A stretch of 64,000 nucleotides of DNA from Streptomyces barringtoniae. GTDB taxonomy: Bacteria > Actinomycetota > Actinomycetes > Streptomycetales > Streptomycetaceae. Each line of letters begins with the position of its first letter. The stretch's first letter is position 1. Positions 15,709 to 24,053 of the stretch are shown piece by piece. Location of the stretch: positions 62,001-126,000 of the forward strand of contig NZ_JAJHNP010000018.1 of assembly GCF_020819595.1 (NCBI RefSeq). Direction: 5' to 3'. The notes beneath the pieces are model-generated. The model was given only the letters and a program-made list of their open reading frames with translations. It had not been told where the DNA came from and made no database searches. A program made the position numbers and the translations under genes.

Positions 15709-18700
15709 TCATTGATCTCGCGCTTGCATCAGCGTAGTTCGATACTCAGCGATCTTCGGATGCTCGGGCTCCAAGATGCGTTGCGCTTCAGCGAGGTTCT
15801 CTTCATAGAGTTCGATAGCTCGTGAAAGGTCACCTGCGGCTTGGCGGGCACCTGCGAGGCTGTTGCGGCTGGTGAGGGTGGCGGGGTGGTCGGCACCCAG
15901 GATGCGTTCTCGGTCGGCGACCACCCGTTCCAACAGATCGATCGCTTCCTGAACTCGGCCCGCCTCGCGGTACGTCTCTGCCAGGTTGTTGCGGCTGGTG
16001 AGGGTGGCGGGGTGGTCGGCACCCAGGATGCGTTCCCGGTCGGCGACCACCCGTTCCAACAGATCGATCGCTTCCTGAACTCGGCCCGCCTCGCGGTACG
16101 CGTGGGCCAAGTTGTGGCGGCTGATGAGGGTGGCCTTGTGCTCCGTGCCCAGGCTGCGCTCTCGGTCGGCGACCACCCGTTCCAATAGGTTGATCGCCTC
16201 CTGCGCTCGGCCCGCCTCGCGGTAGACATAAGCCAGATTGTTGCGGCTGGTGAGGGTGGCTTTGTGCTCCGTGCCGAGGGTGCGCTCTCGGTCGGCGACC
16301 ACCCGTTCCAGGAGGGCGATCGCCTCTTGGTATCGGCCCGCCTCGCGATACGCGTAGGCCAGACCGTTGAGGCCGTTAAGAGTGTTCTTGTGTTCCCTGC
16401 CGAGGAGGCGCTCTTGGTTGGTGGCCACCCGTTCCAGGAGGACGATCGCCGCCTGGGGACGACCCGCTTCCGCGTGAGCGGTTGCAAGGCCTACTCGGCC
16501 GGTGAAGGTAGTGGGGTGATTGGGTCCCAGGATGCGTTCTCGGTCGGCGACCACCCGTTCCAACAGATCGATCGCTTCCTGAACTCGGCCCGCCTCGCGG
16601 TATGCGTTTGCCAGGCTGTTGCGGCTGGTGAGGGTGGCGGGGTGGTCGGGGCCCTGGATGCGCTCTCGGTCGGCGGCCACCCGTTCCAGGAGGGCGATCG
16701 CCTCTTGAAGCCGGCCCGCCTCGCCATACGCGTTTGCCAGGCTGTTGCGGCTGGTGAGGGTGGCGGGGTGGTCGGGGCCCTGGATGCGCTCTCGGTCGGC
16801 GGCCACCCGTTCCAGGAGGGCGATCGCATCTTGAAGCCGGCCCGCCTCGCCATACGCGTTTGCCAGGTGGTTGCGGCTGGTGAGGGTGGCGGGGTGGTGG
16901 GGGCCCTGGATGCGCTCTCGGTCGGCGACCACGTGTTCCAGCTGATCGATTGCCTCTTGAACTCGGCCCGCCTCGCGGTATGCGTTTGCCAGGTCGTTGC
17001 GGCTGGTGAGGGTGGCGGGGTGGTGGGGGCCCTGGATGCGCTCTCGGTCGGCGACCACGTGTTCCAGCTGATCGATTGCCTCTTGAACTCGGCCCGCCTC
17101 GCGGTATGCGTTTGCCAGGCTGTTGCGGCTGGTGAGGGTGGCGGGGTGGTCGGGTCCCAGGATGCGCTCGTGATCGGCGACCACCCGTTCCAGGAGGGCG
17201 ATCGCCTCCTGAAGCCGGCCCGCCTCGTCATACGCGTTTGCCAGGTCGTTGCGGCTCGTGAGGGTCGCCTTGTGCGTCGTACCGAAGATGCGCTTTCGGT
17301 CGGCGACCACCCGTTCCAGGAGGGCGATTGCCTCTTGAAGCCGGCCCACTTCGCGGTATGTGTTTGCCAGGTTGTTGCGGCTGGTGAGGGTGGCGGGGTG
17401 GTCGGGTCCCAGGATGCGCTCGTGATCGGCGACCACCCGTTCCAGGAGGGCGATCGCCTCCTGCAGCCGGCCCGCCTCGCGGTACGCCATTGCCAGGTTG
17501 TTGCGACTGATGAGGGTGGCTGGGGGGATGGATCCCAGGTTGCGCTCTCGGTCGGCGACCACCCGTTCCAGGAGGGCGATCGCCTCCTGCAGCCGGCCCG
17601 CCTCGCGGTACGCGACTGCCAGGTCGTTGCGGCTCGTGAGGGTCGCCTTGTGCGTCGTACCGAAGATGCGCTTTCGGTCGGCGACCACCCGTTCCAGGAG
17701 GGCGATTGCCTCTTGAAGCCGGCCCGCCTCGCGGTATGCGTTTGCCAGGTGGTTGCGGCTGGTGAGGGTGGCGGGGTGGTCGGCTCCCAGGATGCGCTCT
17801 CGGTCGGCGACCACCCGTTCCAGGAGGGCGATCGCCTCCTGAAGCCGGCCCGCCTCGCCATACGCGTTTGCCAGGTGGTTGCGGCTGGTGAGGGTGGCGG
17901 GGTGGTCGGGTCCCAGGATGCGCTCCCGGTCGGCGACCACCCTTTCCAACAGATCGATCGCCTCCTGCAGCCGGCCCGCCTCGCGGAATGTGTTTGCCAG
18001 GTTGTTGCGGCTGGTGAGGGTGGCGGGGTGGTCGGGGCCCTGGATGCGCTCTCGGTCGGCGGCCACCCGTTCCAGGAGGGCGATCGCCACTTGGAATCGG
18101 CCCGCCTCGCGGTATGCATAGGCCAGGTTGTTGCGGCTGGTGAGGGTGGCGGGGTGGTCGGGTCCCAGGATGCGCTCCCGGTCGGCGACCACCCTTTCCA
18201 ACAGATCGATCGCCTCCTGCAGCCGGCCCGCCTCGCGGTATGTGTTTGCCAGGTTATTCCGGCTGGCCAGCGTGGATGGGTGGTCGTCTCCTAGAGTACG
18301 AGCCTGGTCGAAAATAGTACGTTCCCACACATTAATTGCTTCTAGCGGTCGATCTACTTGCGCATAGGTGTAGGCAAGGTTATTAAGGCTAGTGAGCGTG
18401 GCGGCATCCTGAGGGCCTAGGGCGAGTTCCCGATCCGCGACTACATGCTCTAGGAGTTCGACGGCTTCACGCATTCTCCCGGCTTGCACGTAAGTAGAAG
18501 CGACGTTGTCCTGCAAGCTGAGAGTCTTGGGGTCGGCAAATCCAAAGCTTTCGCGGGCCTGTTGCGACGCCTGCTGATACAGCTCCACAGCCTCAGAGGT
18601 GGAACCTTGATCGCGAAGAACGTTCGCCAACGCGGCCTTGGTCCCAATCACATCTGGACTATCGATGCCTAGGAATCGCTGCTGGTCGGAGAGTACCGAA

Positions 18701-18897
18701 CGCAGCTTTTCTTCCGACATCAGTAGTTGAGCGGATTCGGCACGCAAAAATAGGACACTCGGGTGATGCTCTCCGAGAATAGGAAGCAATTGTTCAATTC
18801 TACGAGAGACTTGCTCAGCGCGCGCTTCACGGTCAGCCGACCGGACAGGTGCGAGCGATCGAGCTAGATGTTCATCCGCTGTGCGTCCTCGCCCCAT
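15709..18897 (-). CDS. Giant TPR (kinesin-light-chain type) repeat protein, 1062 aa
   Basis: Start taken at the ATG at 18897 (MGRGRTADEHL), because further upstream the frame runs antisense through an integrase remnant. The weak GGTGGGAA upstream leaves the start uncertain. The protein is almost pure tetratricopeptide repeat. Three or four degenerate units are followed by about 20 units of 42 residues with the consensus HPATLTSRNNLANAYREAGR, then LQEAIALLERVVADRERILG. This is the TPR_10/TPR_12 form that serves as a protein-binding superhelix. No effector, NB-ARC or nuclease domain is present at either end, which is unusual, since such repeats usually cap an NTPase in Streptomyces. Its 5' end coincides with the break in the integrase remnant, so it could be a truncated larger gene. 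A Ser/Thr kinase gene lies just upstream on the same strand. Confidence 0.8.
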   Translation of the reverse strand: MGRGRTADEHLARSLAPVRSADREARAEQVSRRIEQLLPILGEHHPSVLFLRAESAQLLMSEEKLRSVLSDQQRFLGIDSPDVIGTKAALANVLRDQGSTSEAVELYQQASQQARESFGFADPKTLSLQDNVASTYVQAGRMREAVELLEHVVADRELALGPQDAATLTSLNNLAYTYAQVDRPLEAINVWERTIFDQARTLGDDHPSTLASRNNLANTYREAGRLQEAIDLLERVVADRERILGPDHPATLTSRNNLAYAYREAGRFQVAIALLERVAADRERIQGPDHPATLTSRNNLANTFREAGRLQEAIDLLERVVADRERILGPDHPATLTSRNHLANAYGEAGRLQEAIALLERVVADRERILGADHPATLTSRNHLANAYREAGRLQEAIALLERVVADRKRIFGTTHKATLTSRNDLAVAYREAGRLQEAIALLERVVADRERNLGSIPPATLISRNNLAMAYREAGRLQEAIALLERVVADHERILGPDHPATLTSRNNLANTYREVGRLQEAIALLERVVADRKRIFGTTHKATLTSRNDLANAYDEAGRLQEAIALLERVVADHERILGPDHPATLTSRNSLANAYREAGRVQEAIDQLEHVVADRERIQGPHHPATLTSRNDLANAYREAGRVQEAIDQLEHVVADRERIQGPHHPATLTSRNHLANAYGEAGRLQDAIALLERVAADRERIQGPDHPATLTSRNSLANAYGEAGRLQEAIALLERVAADRERIQGPDHPATLTSRNSLANAYREAGRVQEAIDLLERVVADRERILGPNHPTTFTGRVGLATAHAEAGRPQAAIVLLERVATNQERLLGREHKNTLNGLNGLAYAYREAGRYQEAIALLERVVADRERTLGTEHKATLTSRNNLAYVYREAGRAQEAINLLERVVADRERSLGTEHKATLISRHNLAHAYREAGRVQEAIDLLERVVADRERILGADHPATLTSRNNLAETYREAGRVQEAIDLLERVVADRERILGADHPATLTSRNSLAGARQAAGDLSRAIELYEENLAEAQRILEPEHPKIAEYRTTLMQARDQ
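15840..18290 (-). repeat. 126-bp coding tandem repeats (about 20 copies)
   Basis: The TPR gene contains head-to-tail 126-bp units with very high nucleotide identity, for example the copies near 15,862 and 15,988. Some neighbouring units are almost identical, such as the pair carrying GPHHPATLTSRN. The unit carrying RKRIFGTTHKATLTSRNDLA recurs three units apart, which indicates duplication of multi-unit blocks. Confidence 0.9.
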
Positions 18898-19132
18898 CGC
18901 GTTCCCACCGCACAAGGTCGCGTCGCCACTCGCTCGGAAGCCGTACGACGGGCGTGCCACCTGCATCACGGACTGGCTCCGCTCCGGCCTCCCGGTGGCG
19001 GAGGTGGCGCGGCGCGCCGGCACCTCCCCGGAGGTCATCGACCGCCACTACGCGGGCCTGGTCGACAACAGCGAGGAGGAGAACAACAGGAAAATCGAAA
19101 AAACTATGGGATGGGGTGCGGCAACAACCTGA
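18890..19132 (+). pseudogene. 3' remnant of a tyrosine integrase gene (element A)
   Basis: The last 80 codons of an integrase closely related to the intact one at 36,896-38,368, whose residues 408-490 it matches. Both read AFPPHKV, SPLARKPYDGRATCITDWL, RSGLPVAEVARRAGTSPEV and IDRHYAG, with only scattered substitutions. It keeps the box II Arg (YDGR) and the nucleophile Tyr (RHYAG) but has lost the N-terminal 400 residues and the box I Arg, so it cannot be active. Similarity stops abruptly at about 18,890, exactly where the antisense TPR gene begins. Confidence 0.85.
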
Positions 19133-19174
19133 CCCTTAGCGCCGCGGGGCTCTGGCCTGGCCAGAGCCCTGTTC

Positions 19175-20467
19175 CTAGTCCAAAGCCCTAAGGATTGAGC
19201 GGTGCAGTGAATAGCGCCGCAGATATGACGCCATAAAAATGGCGCACGCTGGATTGTTGCGAAGCATCTCCACTACGTAAGAGATCTCTTCAGGTGCGGT
19301 GAGGCGTGAAACCTCGCGAGAAAATACCTCACCCACGTAAAATCGGTTGTGGGTGGTGCCTACGATCATGATGCGTTCCAGGCTCAGATATCGAACCGTC
19401 TTGTTATGTTCGGCTGCCACCAAGACGCGAGCGAAGAAGTCGGCGATGTCATCGGTGTAAGCAAATGGGTGCCCGCCCTCACAATATTCGTCGTAAGTGC
19501 GCACCATGCGTTCGAACTCAAGAGGATAATCGGCTGCCATCTGTGCGAGGAGTTCTTGTGGCAGCGATGGCGTGAATTCCTTGATGAAGATCTCATCATC
19601 TGCTGAATCGAGCAGTAGCCCGAGGAGAGCGTCAACGGCCTTCGTGTCGCCGTCGAGTGCCTTCGCCTTCAGCTCATTCGCTTGTGCAGTAGGAGAAGCA
19701 AGCTCAGCTTGCGGTGCTGTGATTAGTTCCAGCTCACGCCGGAGCTCGGCTACCGATTGATATCGCTCGTCTGGCTCCTCAGCGATGCATCTACTGATCA
19801 CGTAGCGAAACTTGACGTCGAGCCGGCTCATTCGTGCGCGAGGAAAAGGCACTTCGCCTGTTAGGCAGTGATACAGGATCTGGCCAATTGAATAGATGCC
19901 GGCCGTCTCTGCCACGTCGTGGGCGTTGTCGAACTGTTCCGGAGCCATGTAGGCGATTGAACCGACCGCACTGTTTGCCCGGGTGATGGTTGTGCTTTCT
20001 GAGGTGACGAGTCGGCACAGCCCGAAGTCGGAGATAACCCATCGCCCATCCAGAAAGAGCAGATTAGCTGGCTTCAGGTCGCGATGTAGGACGCCCTGCT
20101 GGTGAGCGTACTCAAGGGCGTACAAGACGTCTGTGATGATGCCTATGGATTCCTCTTCGTGAATGGGCCCGTACTCCAGCTGATCCTGAAGTGATCCTTC
20201 AGCTAGAGGCATGGCGAAGAACGGTTTTTCCCGCCTCAAGTTCATCGCAATGATGGGCATAATGCCGGGGTGCTTCAGCATGGATTGGTAGCGGGCTTCT
20301 CGCTCGAAGCGTCTGCGATCCTCGGACCCGGGTGACATGTCGAGGGTGTCGAGCGGAAACTTCATCACAACCTCGTCGCCGGTTTCGAGGTTGGCGGCTC
20401 GCCAGACGGCCCCGTACCCGCCGCCCGGCATCCGTTCGATCTTCCTGAACCTGACTCGATCCGCCAC
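19175..20467 (-). CDS. Ser/Thr protein kinase (Hanks type)
   Basis: 430 residues from the GTG at 20467, preceded by GGGAGGGG; the in-frame extension to 20581 is low-complexity. The kinase domain covers about residues 6-270: Gly loop PGGGYGAVW (14-22), Lys36, alphaC Glu57, HRDLKPAN with Asp130, and DFG with Asp147. Subdomain IX reads GIYSIG where DxYSxG is expected, so the usually conserved Asp is Gly190. The C-terminal 160 residues are soluble and not recognised; no PASTA repeats or membrane span are seen, so this is a cytoplasmic kinase. It sits between the integrase remnant and the att repeat, the same cargo slot used in element B, and upstream of the TPR gene on the same strand. A kinase/TPR signalling pair is possible. 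Confidence 0.85.
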   Translation of the reverse strand: MADRVRFRKIERMPGGGYGAVWRAANLETGDEVVMKFPLDTLDMSPGSEDRRRFEREARYQSMLKHPGIMPIIAMNLRREKPFFAMPLAEGSLQDQLEYGPIHEEESIGIITDVLYALEYAHQQGVLHRDLKPANLLFLDGRWVISDFGLCRLVTSESTTITRANSAVGSIAYMAPEQFDNAHDVAETAGIYSIGQILYHCLTGEVPFPRARMSRLDVKFRYVISRCIAEEPDERYQSVAELRRELELITAPQAELASPTAQANELKAKALDGDTKAVDALLGLLLDSADDEIFIKEFTPSLPQELLAQMAADYPLEFERMVRTYDEYCEGGHPFAYTDDIADFFARVLVAAEHNKTVRYLSLERIMIVGTTHNRFYVGEVFSREVSRLTAPEEISYVVEMLRNNPACAIFMASYLRRYSLHRSILRALD

Positions 20468-20615
20468 GGCCCCTCCCGCTTTGACGACTTTCGGGAGTGT
20501 AGGACGGCCTGGTACCGCCAGGGGGAGCACTTGCGATAGGGGCCGCCGGGATGTACGGGGGAGCGGAAGCGGCCCACGCACTCCTCACGCACAACCAGTG
20601 AGAGAGAGTGAGAAA

Positions 20616-20646
20616 GGGCGGGAGTCAGTGAGACTGACTCCCGCCC
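20616..20646. terminator. Stem-loop flanking the element A att repeat
   Basis: A perfect 14-bp stem, GGGCGGGAGTCAGT (20616-20629) with ACTGACTCCCGCCC (20633-20646), and a GAG loop. The same layout lies beside the tRNA-Arg gene at 39,520-39,548, together with a shared GGCATC(C/T)GC(C/G)CTGGTCA block. It is therefore probably the tRNA terminator formerly supplied by element A. Confidence 0.6.
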
Positions 20647-20700
20647 TCTTCTCTCGGCATCCGCCCTGGTCAGCGCTTGATTTCTGCTGTTCCTAGGCGA

Positions 20701-20743
20701 GTGCCCCCGGCAGGATTCGAACCTGCGCACACGGCTCCGGAGG
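20701..20743 (-). repeat. Left att repeat of element B (43 bp of tRNA-Arg 3' end)
   Basis: 43 bases identical to 39,604-39,646, that is, the 3' half of tRNA-Arg(CCG) from the anticodon to the discriminator base. After 20,743 similarity ends. It marks the junction between element A and element B. Confidence 0.9.
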
Positions 20744-20919
20744 GCATGCCTAGGTGCACTTCCGCATCGCCTCTGACCTGCCAATTCGCGCCACGGCAGC
20801 CCTGTTGAGGTAGAGGTCTATCGCGTACCGTGCGCACGGCCCATGCCGCAGGCTCTGAGACCAGCTGAGCTCTCCCACCGCCGAGAAGCCGCCGGTCCGT
20901 GTCCCACGCAGCGGCCTCA

Positions 20920-21567
20920 TCACTTCGCTTCGCTTTCCTGCTCCTTCAAGGCGTCATCCAGGGTGGGAGTTTCTGCCCGCTTGCGATTATCGAGGGTTGC
21001 CTCAAATTCTTTGTACATCGCAGCCTGGTGTTTGCGGGCCTTCAAGTAGAACATTGGGCGACTTTGCACTTCTTGCCCATTGGTTAGAGTCACGCGAACT
21101 CGGAACAAGAGCGCTCTCGCTACCCACTTATTGGGCCGCGCCATGGTAGTGAAGCTCTCGTCAAGTACCCATCTCGATCCGCTAAAGGGGGCGATCTTCT
21201 TCTTGTCTTCGCCGTCAAGGAAAGAAACCCGGCTGTGATAGGCGAAGTTGAGGAAGTTTGCAAACATGTCCTCCTTCCAGAGGAGCGACCCCAACAGAGC
21301 CATGAAGACCATGACCGGGTAAATCTGTACCGTCTCTACTTCGACGCTTGCTGAACTGCGATTTCGTACATGTACGTGCAGATAACTGCGCCACCTGTTC
21401 CGGTCTTCCGCCAAGAGGGCTTCACGGGGCTGGTACGGCTGAAGCTCGAAACTTAGCTTTAGGCGAGGACCCCCACGTCGGTAAGTAGCGGCAGAGACGA
21501 ACATGTTGATCATCGTGAAGGCGGCACTGGCGCTGGAGACGATGATCGCGACGGCGGCGAGCGACAT
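20920..21567 (-). CDS. Hypothetical protein with N-terminal membrane segment
   Basis: Start chosen at the ATG at 21567 (MSLAAVAIIVSSASAAFTMI), which puts a membrane anchor at residues 1-25, giving 215 residues. A longer reading from 21729 adds 54 residues with no family support. After the anchor comes a soluble segment containing RLKLSFELQPYQ and RNRSSASVEVETVQIYPV, which looks like a beta-rich, immunoglobulin-like fold. A hydrophobic stretch follows (MVFMALLGSLLW), then a charged tail ending in Glu-rich sequence. Function unknown. It is the first gene inside the left end of element B, in a position typical for cargo. Confidence 0.55.
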   Translation of the reverse strand: MSLAAVAIIVSSASAAFTMINMFVSAATYRRGGPRLKLSFELQPYQPREALLAEDRNRWRSYLHVHVRNRSSASVEVETVQIYPVMVFMALLGSLLWKEDMFANFLNFAYHSRVSFLDGEDKKKIAPFSGSRWVLDESFTTMARPNKWVARALLFRVRVTLTNGQEVQSRPMFYLKARKHQAAMYKEFEATLDNRKRAETPTLDDALKEQESEAK

Positions 21568-21813
21568 GAGATGAGTGTGCCTAACTTCCCAGGGTCGCTC
21601 GGTGGATTTGAGGAACCTCAGCGGCTGCCCGTCGTGAGAGCAAAGATCCGCGACGTTGGCTCGGTTGAGCCGCTGCCGGCGCAAGACCGCCGGTTCTACG
21701 ACTTCACAATGGCGGATGAAATGGAGCATTTAAGGGCAAAAAGGCATGTTTAGATCGCGGAGTGTCAGGTTGGTCGATCTGATGCCCTGACAGATCGCGA
21801 GCCGAGCCTCATC

Positions 21814-22332
21814 ATGTACGGCATGACTGTGCCTCTCCAGCGCGAAGGTTCTGAGAGTCCTTCGATTGCCACGTTGAGCCCTAATGGCGCTAAAGGGCGT
21901 TTCGGTGTGGCATACGTGCGGTCGATAGTCAGTCAGGCTGGGGTGGGTTTTACGGAGACATCTCCGGACGAAGACGTGCTTGCCGTGGATGGTAGTGTCG
22001 ACTTCGCCATTGCTCCGGCGCGTATCCAGATCAAGTGCTCTTCGAGGTTCTCGATAGCTGGCACCACTGCTACATGGCACTCTGAGTTCCATTGGCGTGA
22101 AAGGTGGTCCGCATGCGCCCTGCCGGTTTACTTCATTCTCGTCATCCTCGACTTTGACGACAGGGTGGACTGGATTGACCACCAATTATCTGGAACCCAC
22201 CAGAAGGCGGCCGCTTTTTGGGTGAGGGTCAATCGGCTCGGTTCTGATCAAAAGATTCATATTCCAAAATCACAGCGACTAACGGTGGATTCGCTCCAGG
22301 TTTGGGCGCGGGAGGTGGAGGAATGCTTCTGA
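21814..22332 (+). CDS. DUF4365-like protein (possible PD-(D/E)xK-type nuclease fold)
   Basis: 172 residues; ATG 21814 or ATG 21823 could start it. The pattern GAKGRFGVAYVRSIVSQAG, then DEDVLAVDGSVDFAI, then IQIKCSSRF resembles the N-terminal E, central D and QxK of DUF4365. That family is related to restriction-like nuclease folds; the motif is followed by WHSEFHWRERW and PVYFILVILDF. Its stop overlaps the start of the next gene, so the two form a pair. The region is visibly richer in A/T than the chromosomal genes. No literature function is known to me for this pair. A defence or toxin role is inferred from the fold and the element-end location. Confidence 0.55.
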   Translation: MYGMTVPLQREGSESPSIATLSPNGAKGRFGVAYVRSIVSQAGVGFTETSPDEDVLAVDGSVDFAIAPARIQIKCSSRFSIAGTTATWHSEFHWRERWSACALPVYFILVILDFDDRVDWIDHQLSGTHQKAAAFWVRVNRLGSDQKIHIPKSQRLTVDSLQVWAREVEECF

Positions 22333-23474
22333 ATCCGTCACAAGTGCGTGTGCCTTCTCTTCGGCAAATTCGGGCTTACATGCGGCATATGGGCTGGGTC
22401 GCCCAGACGCCCGGAAGTGCAGGCACACTGTGGCTGCGCGATCAGTCGAAAGTCGGGATTCCTAACGTTGCAGTGAATGACCGGGAGATAGCTCACGGGG
22501 TTCTCAAGCGACTCGCCTATATCGAGCAGGAGTCGGAAGAGAAGTTGGCGTTGCGCATCCGGCATCACCTCATGGATGTCGCTTTCTTGCGTGCCGCGAA
22601 AGATTATAGAATTACGGACACCATTCCGTTTGAGGCTGCAGCCACAGTAATCGGGTCGACTCGGAAGCTGCTACGAGCTTCGGGTACTACGGCTTGGCGA
22701 GAGCAGAGCGAAATTGGCGGCAATTACACTCGGCGCGGTGATCAAGTTTTAAAGAGTGCGCGAATGGATCACACGTTGGAAGGGTCCTTTGTTATTCCGG
22801 TCCTGATCCCGCTAACCGAGCCGACGGAGAGGGCTGTTCCGGAACCTCGTTCAGAGAACCTTGAGCTCTTCACGTCTGCACCTGAACCGTTTGAGCGGCG
22901 TGTGACGCGGACTCTGGCGCAAGCCATACTTGCCGTCCGTGAGATCATCGTTCAGCCTGAGCGCTCGCCGACAATGCGGGACTTGCATGACGTTGTTCAG
23001 CGGGGAGTTAGTCGGGAGTTCTGCACCGCTTTGGCTAATATTCTGGCCGAGCCAGCGGTTGGTGAATTTGAAACACGATTCGAGTGGGCTGAAGCGGTCC
23101 CTGTAGCAGCCACTATGCCGCAATCGGTGGCAATTGAGAGTGATGCTCAGGAAAAGATTACTCAAGCCGCCGAGAGGTTGAAGCGTGGTCGCATTGATAC
23201 GCGCTCCACCTTCTCTGGAGACATCGTGGAGCTTCGCCACGTCTCCGGTGATCCTTTTGGGTATATTGTTGTTTCGACTATTCGGCGCGGGCGACGATCT
23301 GAGATTAGGATTCGTCTTCCATTTGACCAGTACTTGGAGGCGGTTGCTTGGCATCGGGCTCAAAGGGTCGTCATCATTGAGGGTGAGGTCACACTGGGGT
23401 CGGGGCGACGCCTTGCCGTTGAGACCCCAATTAGTTGTCGACCCATCGATGAGATCCTCTTGCCTGTTGAGTAG
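22323..23474 (+). CDS. Unknown partner protein of the DUF4365-like gene, 383 aa
   Basis: The ATG at 22323 follows GGAGGTGGAGG and overlaps the preceding stop by 10 nt, which fixes the start. The N-terminal 100 residues are helical and include LRQIRAYMRHMGW, a pattern like a small DNA-binding or dimer helix. The middle is a variable linker. The C-terminal 90 residues are beta-rich: FSGDIVELRHV, then FGYIVVSTIRRGRRSEIRI, then RVVIIEGEVTLGSGRRLAVET. No domain is recognised. Strict coupling to the DUF4365-like gene suggests a two-protein system, for example nuclease with regulator or antitoxin. Confidence 0.6.
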   Translation: MLLNPSQVRVPSLRQIRAYMRHMGWVAQTPGSAGTLWLRDQSKVGIPNVAVNDREIAHGVLKRLAYIEQESEEKLALRIRHHLMDVAFLRAAKDYRITDTIPFEAAATVIGSTRKLLRASGTTAWREQSEIGGNYTRRGDQVLKSARMDHTLEGSFVIPVLIPLTEPTERAVPEPRSENLELFTSAPEPFERRVTRTLAQAILAVREIIVQPERSPTMRDLHDVVQRGVSREFCTALANILAEPAVGEFETRFEWAEAVPVAATMPQSVAIESDAQEKITQAAERLKRGRIDTRSTFSGDIVELRHVSGDPFGYIVVSTIRRGRRSEIRIRLPFDQYLEAVAWHRAQRVVIIEGEVTLGSGRRLAVETPISCRPIDEILLPVE

Positions 23475-23595
23475 CGTCGTATGGGGACGCACTAAACGCG
23501 TGGTACGAGCCTCAACGACCGTCGAGCCGCCGTGGGATGCTGGAGTCATTCGCCCATCATGGGAGACGTCGGAAGGCTGAGGAAGGGGAGCCCAC

Positions 23596-24042
23596 GTGCC
23601 GCAGGCAAGCCCGCGGGGTACGTACTTGCAGGTCTCTGAGTCGCTGCGCCAGCAGATCGAGTCGGGGGACATTGGCGATGCCTTGCCGTCAGAGGCCGCT
23701 CTGATGAGCTCCCACGGGGTCTCCCGCAACACCGTCCGCCGTGCTCTCAAAGTGCTTGAAGCCGACGGGGTTGTTTCCTCGGCTCCCGGCATCGGATGGC
23801 GGGTTGTCCGGGGAGGCGACCGGCGCTCCCTCGCAGAGAAGATGACAGACCTTATCGCCGAGGATTCGCTCACGGCGGGCGCCGCGTACCCGTCCGAGGC
23901 AAAGCTGTGCGAGCGCTTCGGCGCATCCCGTACTGCCGTACGTCGTGTCCTGGCTCAGATGGAGGGGAACGGCCTGCTCGCCACTGTTCACGGCAAGGGA
24001 CGAACCGTGCGCGCTCTCCCGACGTCAACCGTCCAGCCGTAG
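23596..24042 (+). CDS. GntR-type regulator with two winged-helix domains
   Basis: 148 residues from the GTG at 23596, after GGAAGGGGAG. Two GntR winged helices follow each other. The first (about 8-70) contains TYLQVSESLRQQIESGDI, LPSEAALMSSHGVSRNTVRR and ALKVLEADGVV. The second (about 78-143) contains YPSEAKLCERFGASRTAVRR and VLAQMEGNGLLATVHGKG. There is no ligand-binding UTRA or FCD domain, so one chain could bind a palindrome without dimerising. In pSAM2-like elements a GntR protein (KorSA) represses the switch genes. This one is a plausible equivalent, with its targets unproven. Confidence 0.75.
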   Translation: MPQASPRGTYLQVSESLRQQIESGDIGDALPSEAALMSSHGVSRNTVRRALKVLEADGVVSSAPGIGWRVVRGGDRRSLAEKMTDLIAEDSLTAGAAYPSEAKLCERFGASRTAVRRVLAQMEGNGLLATVHGKGRTVRALPTSTVQP

Positions 24043-24053
24043 TCTTGGCCGCC

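Noticed and set aside
15840..18290. CRISPR array
   Set aside because: Regular repeats, but contiguous 126-bp coding units without spacers, and no cas genes.
16264..18294. Long plus-strand reading (676 codons) across the TPR repeats and other shadow frames there
   Set aside because: It is the antisense of the 126-bp repeats; any open frame is propagated by the period, which is a multiple of three. No start signal or known fold.
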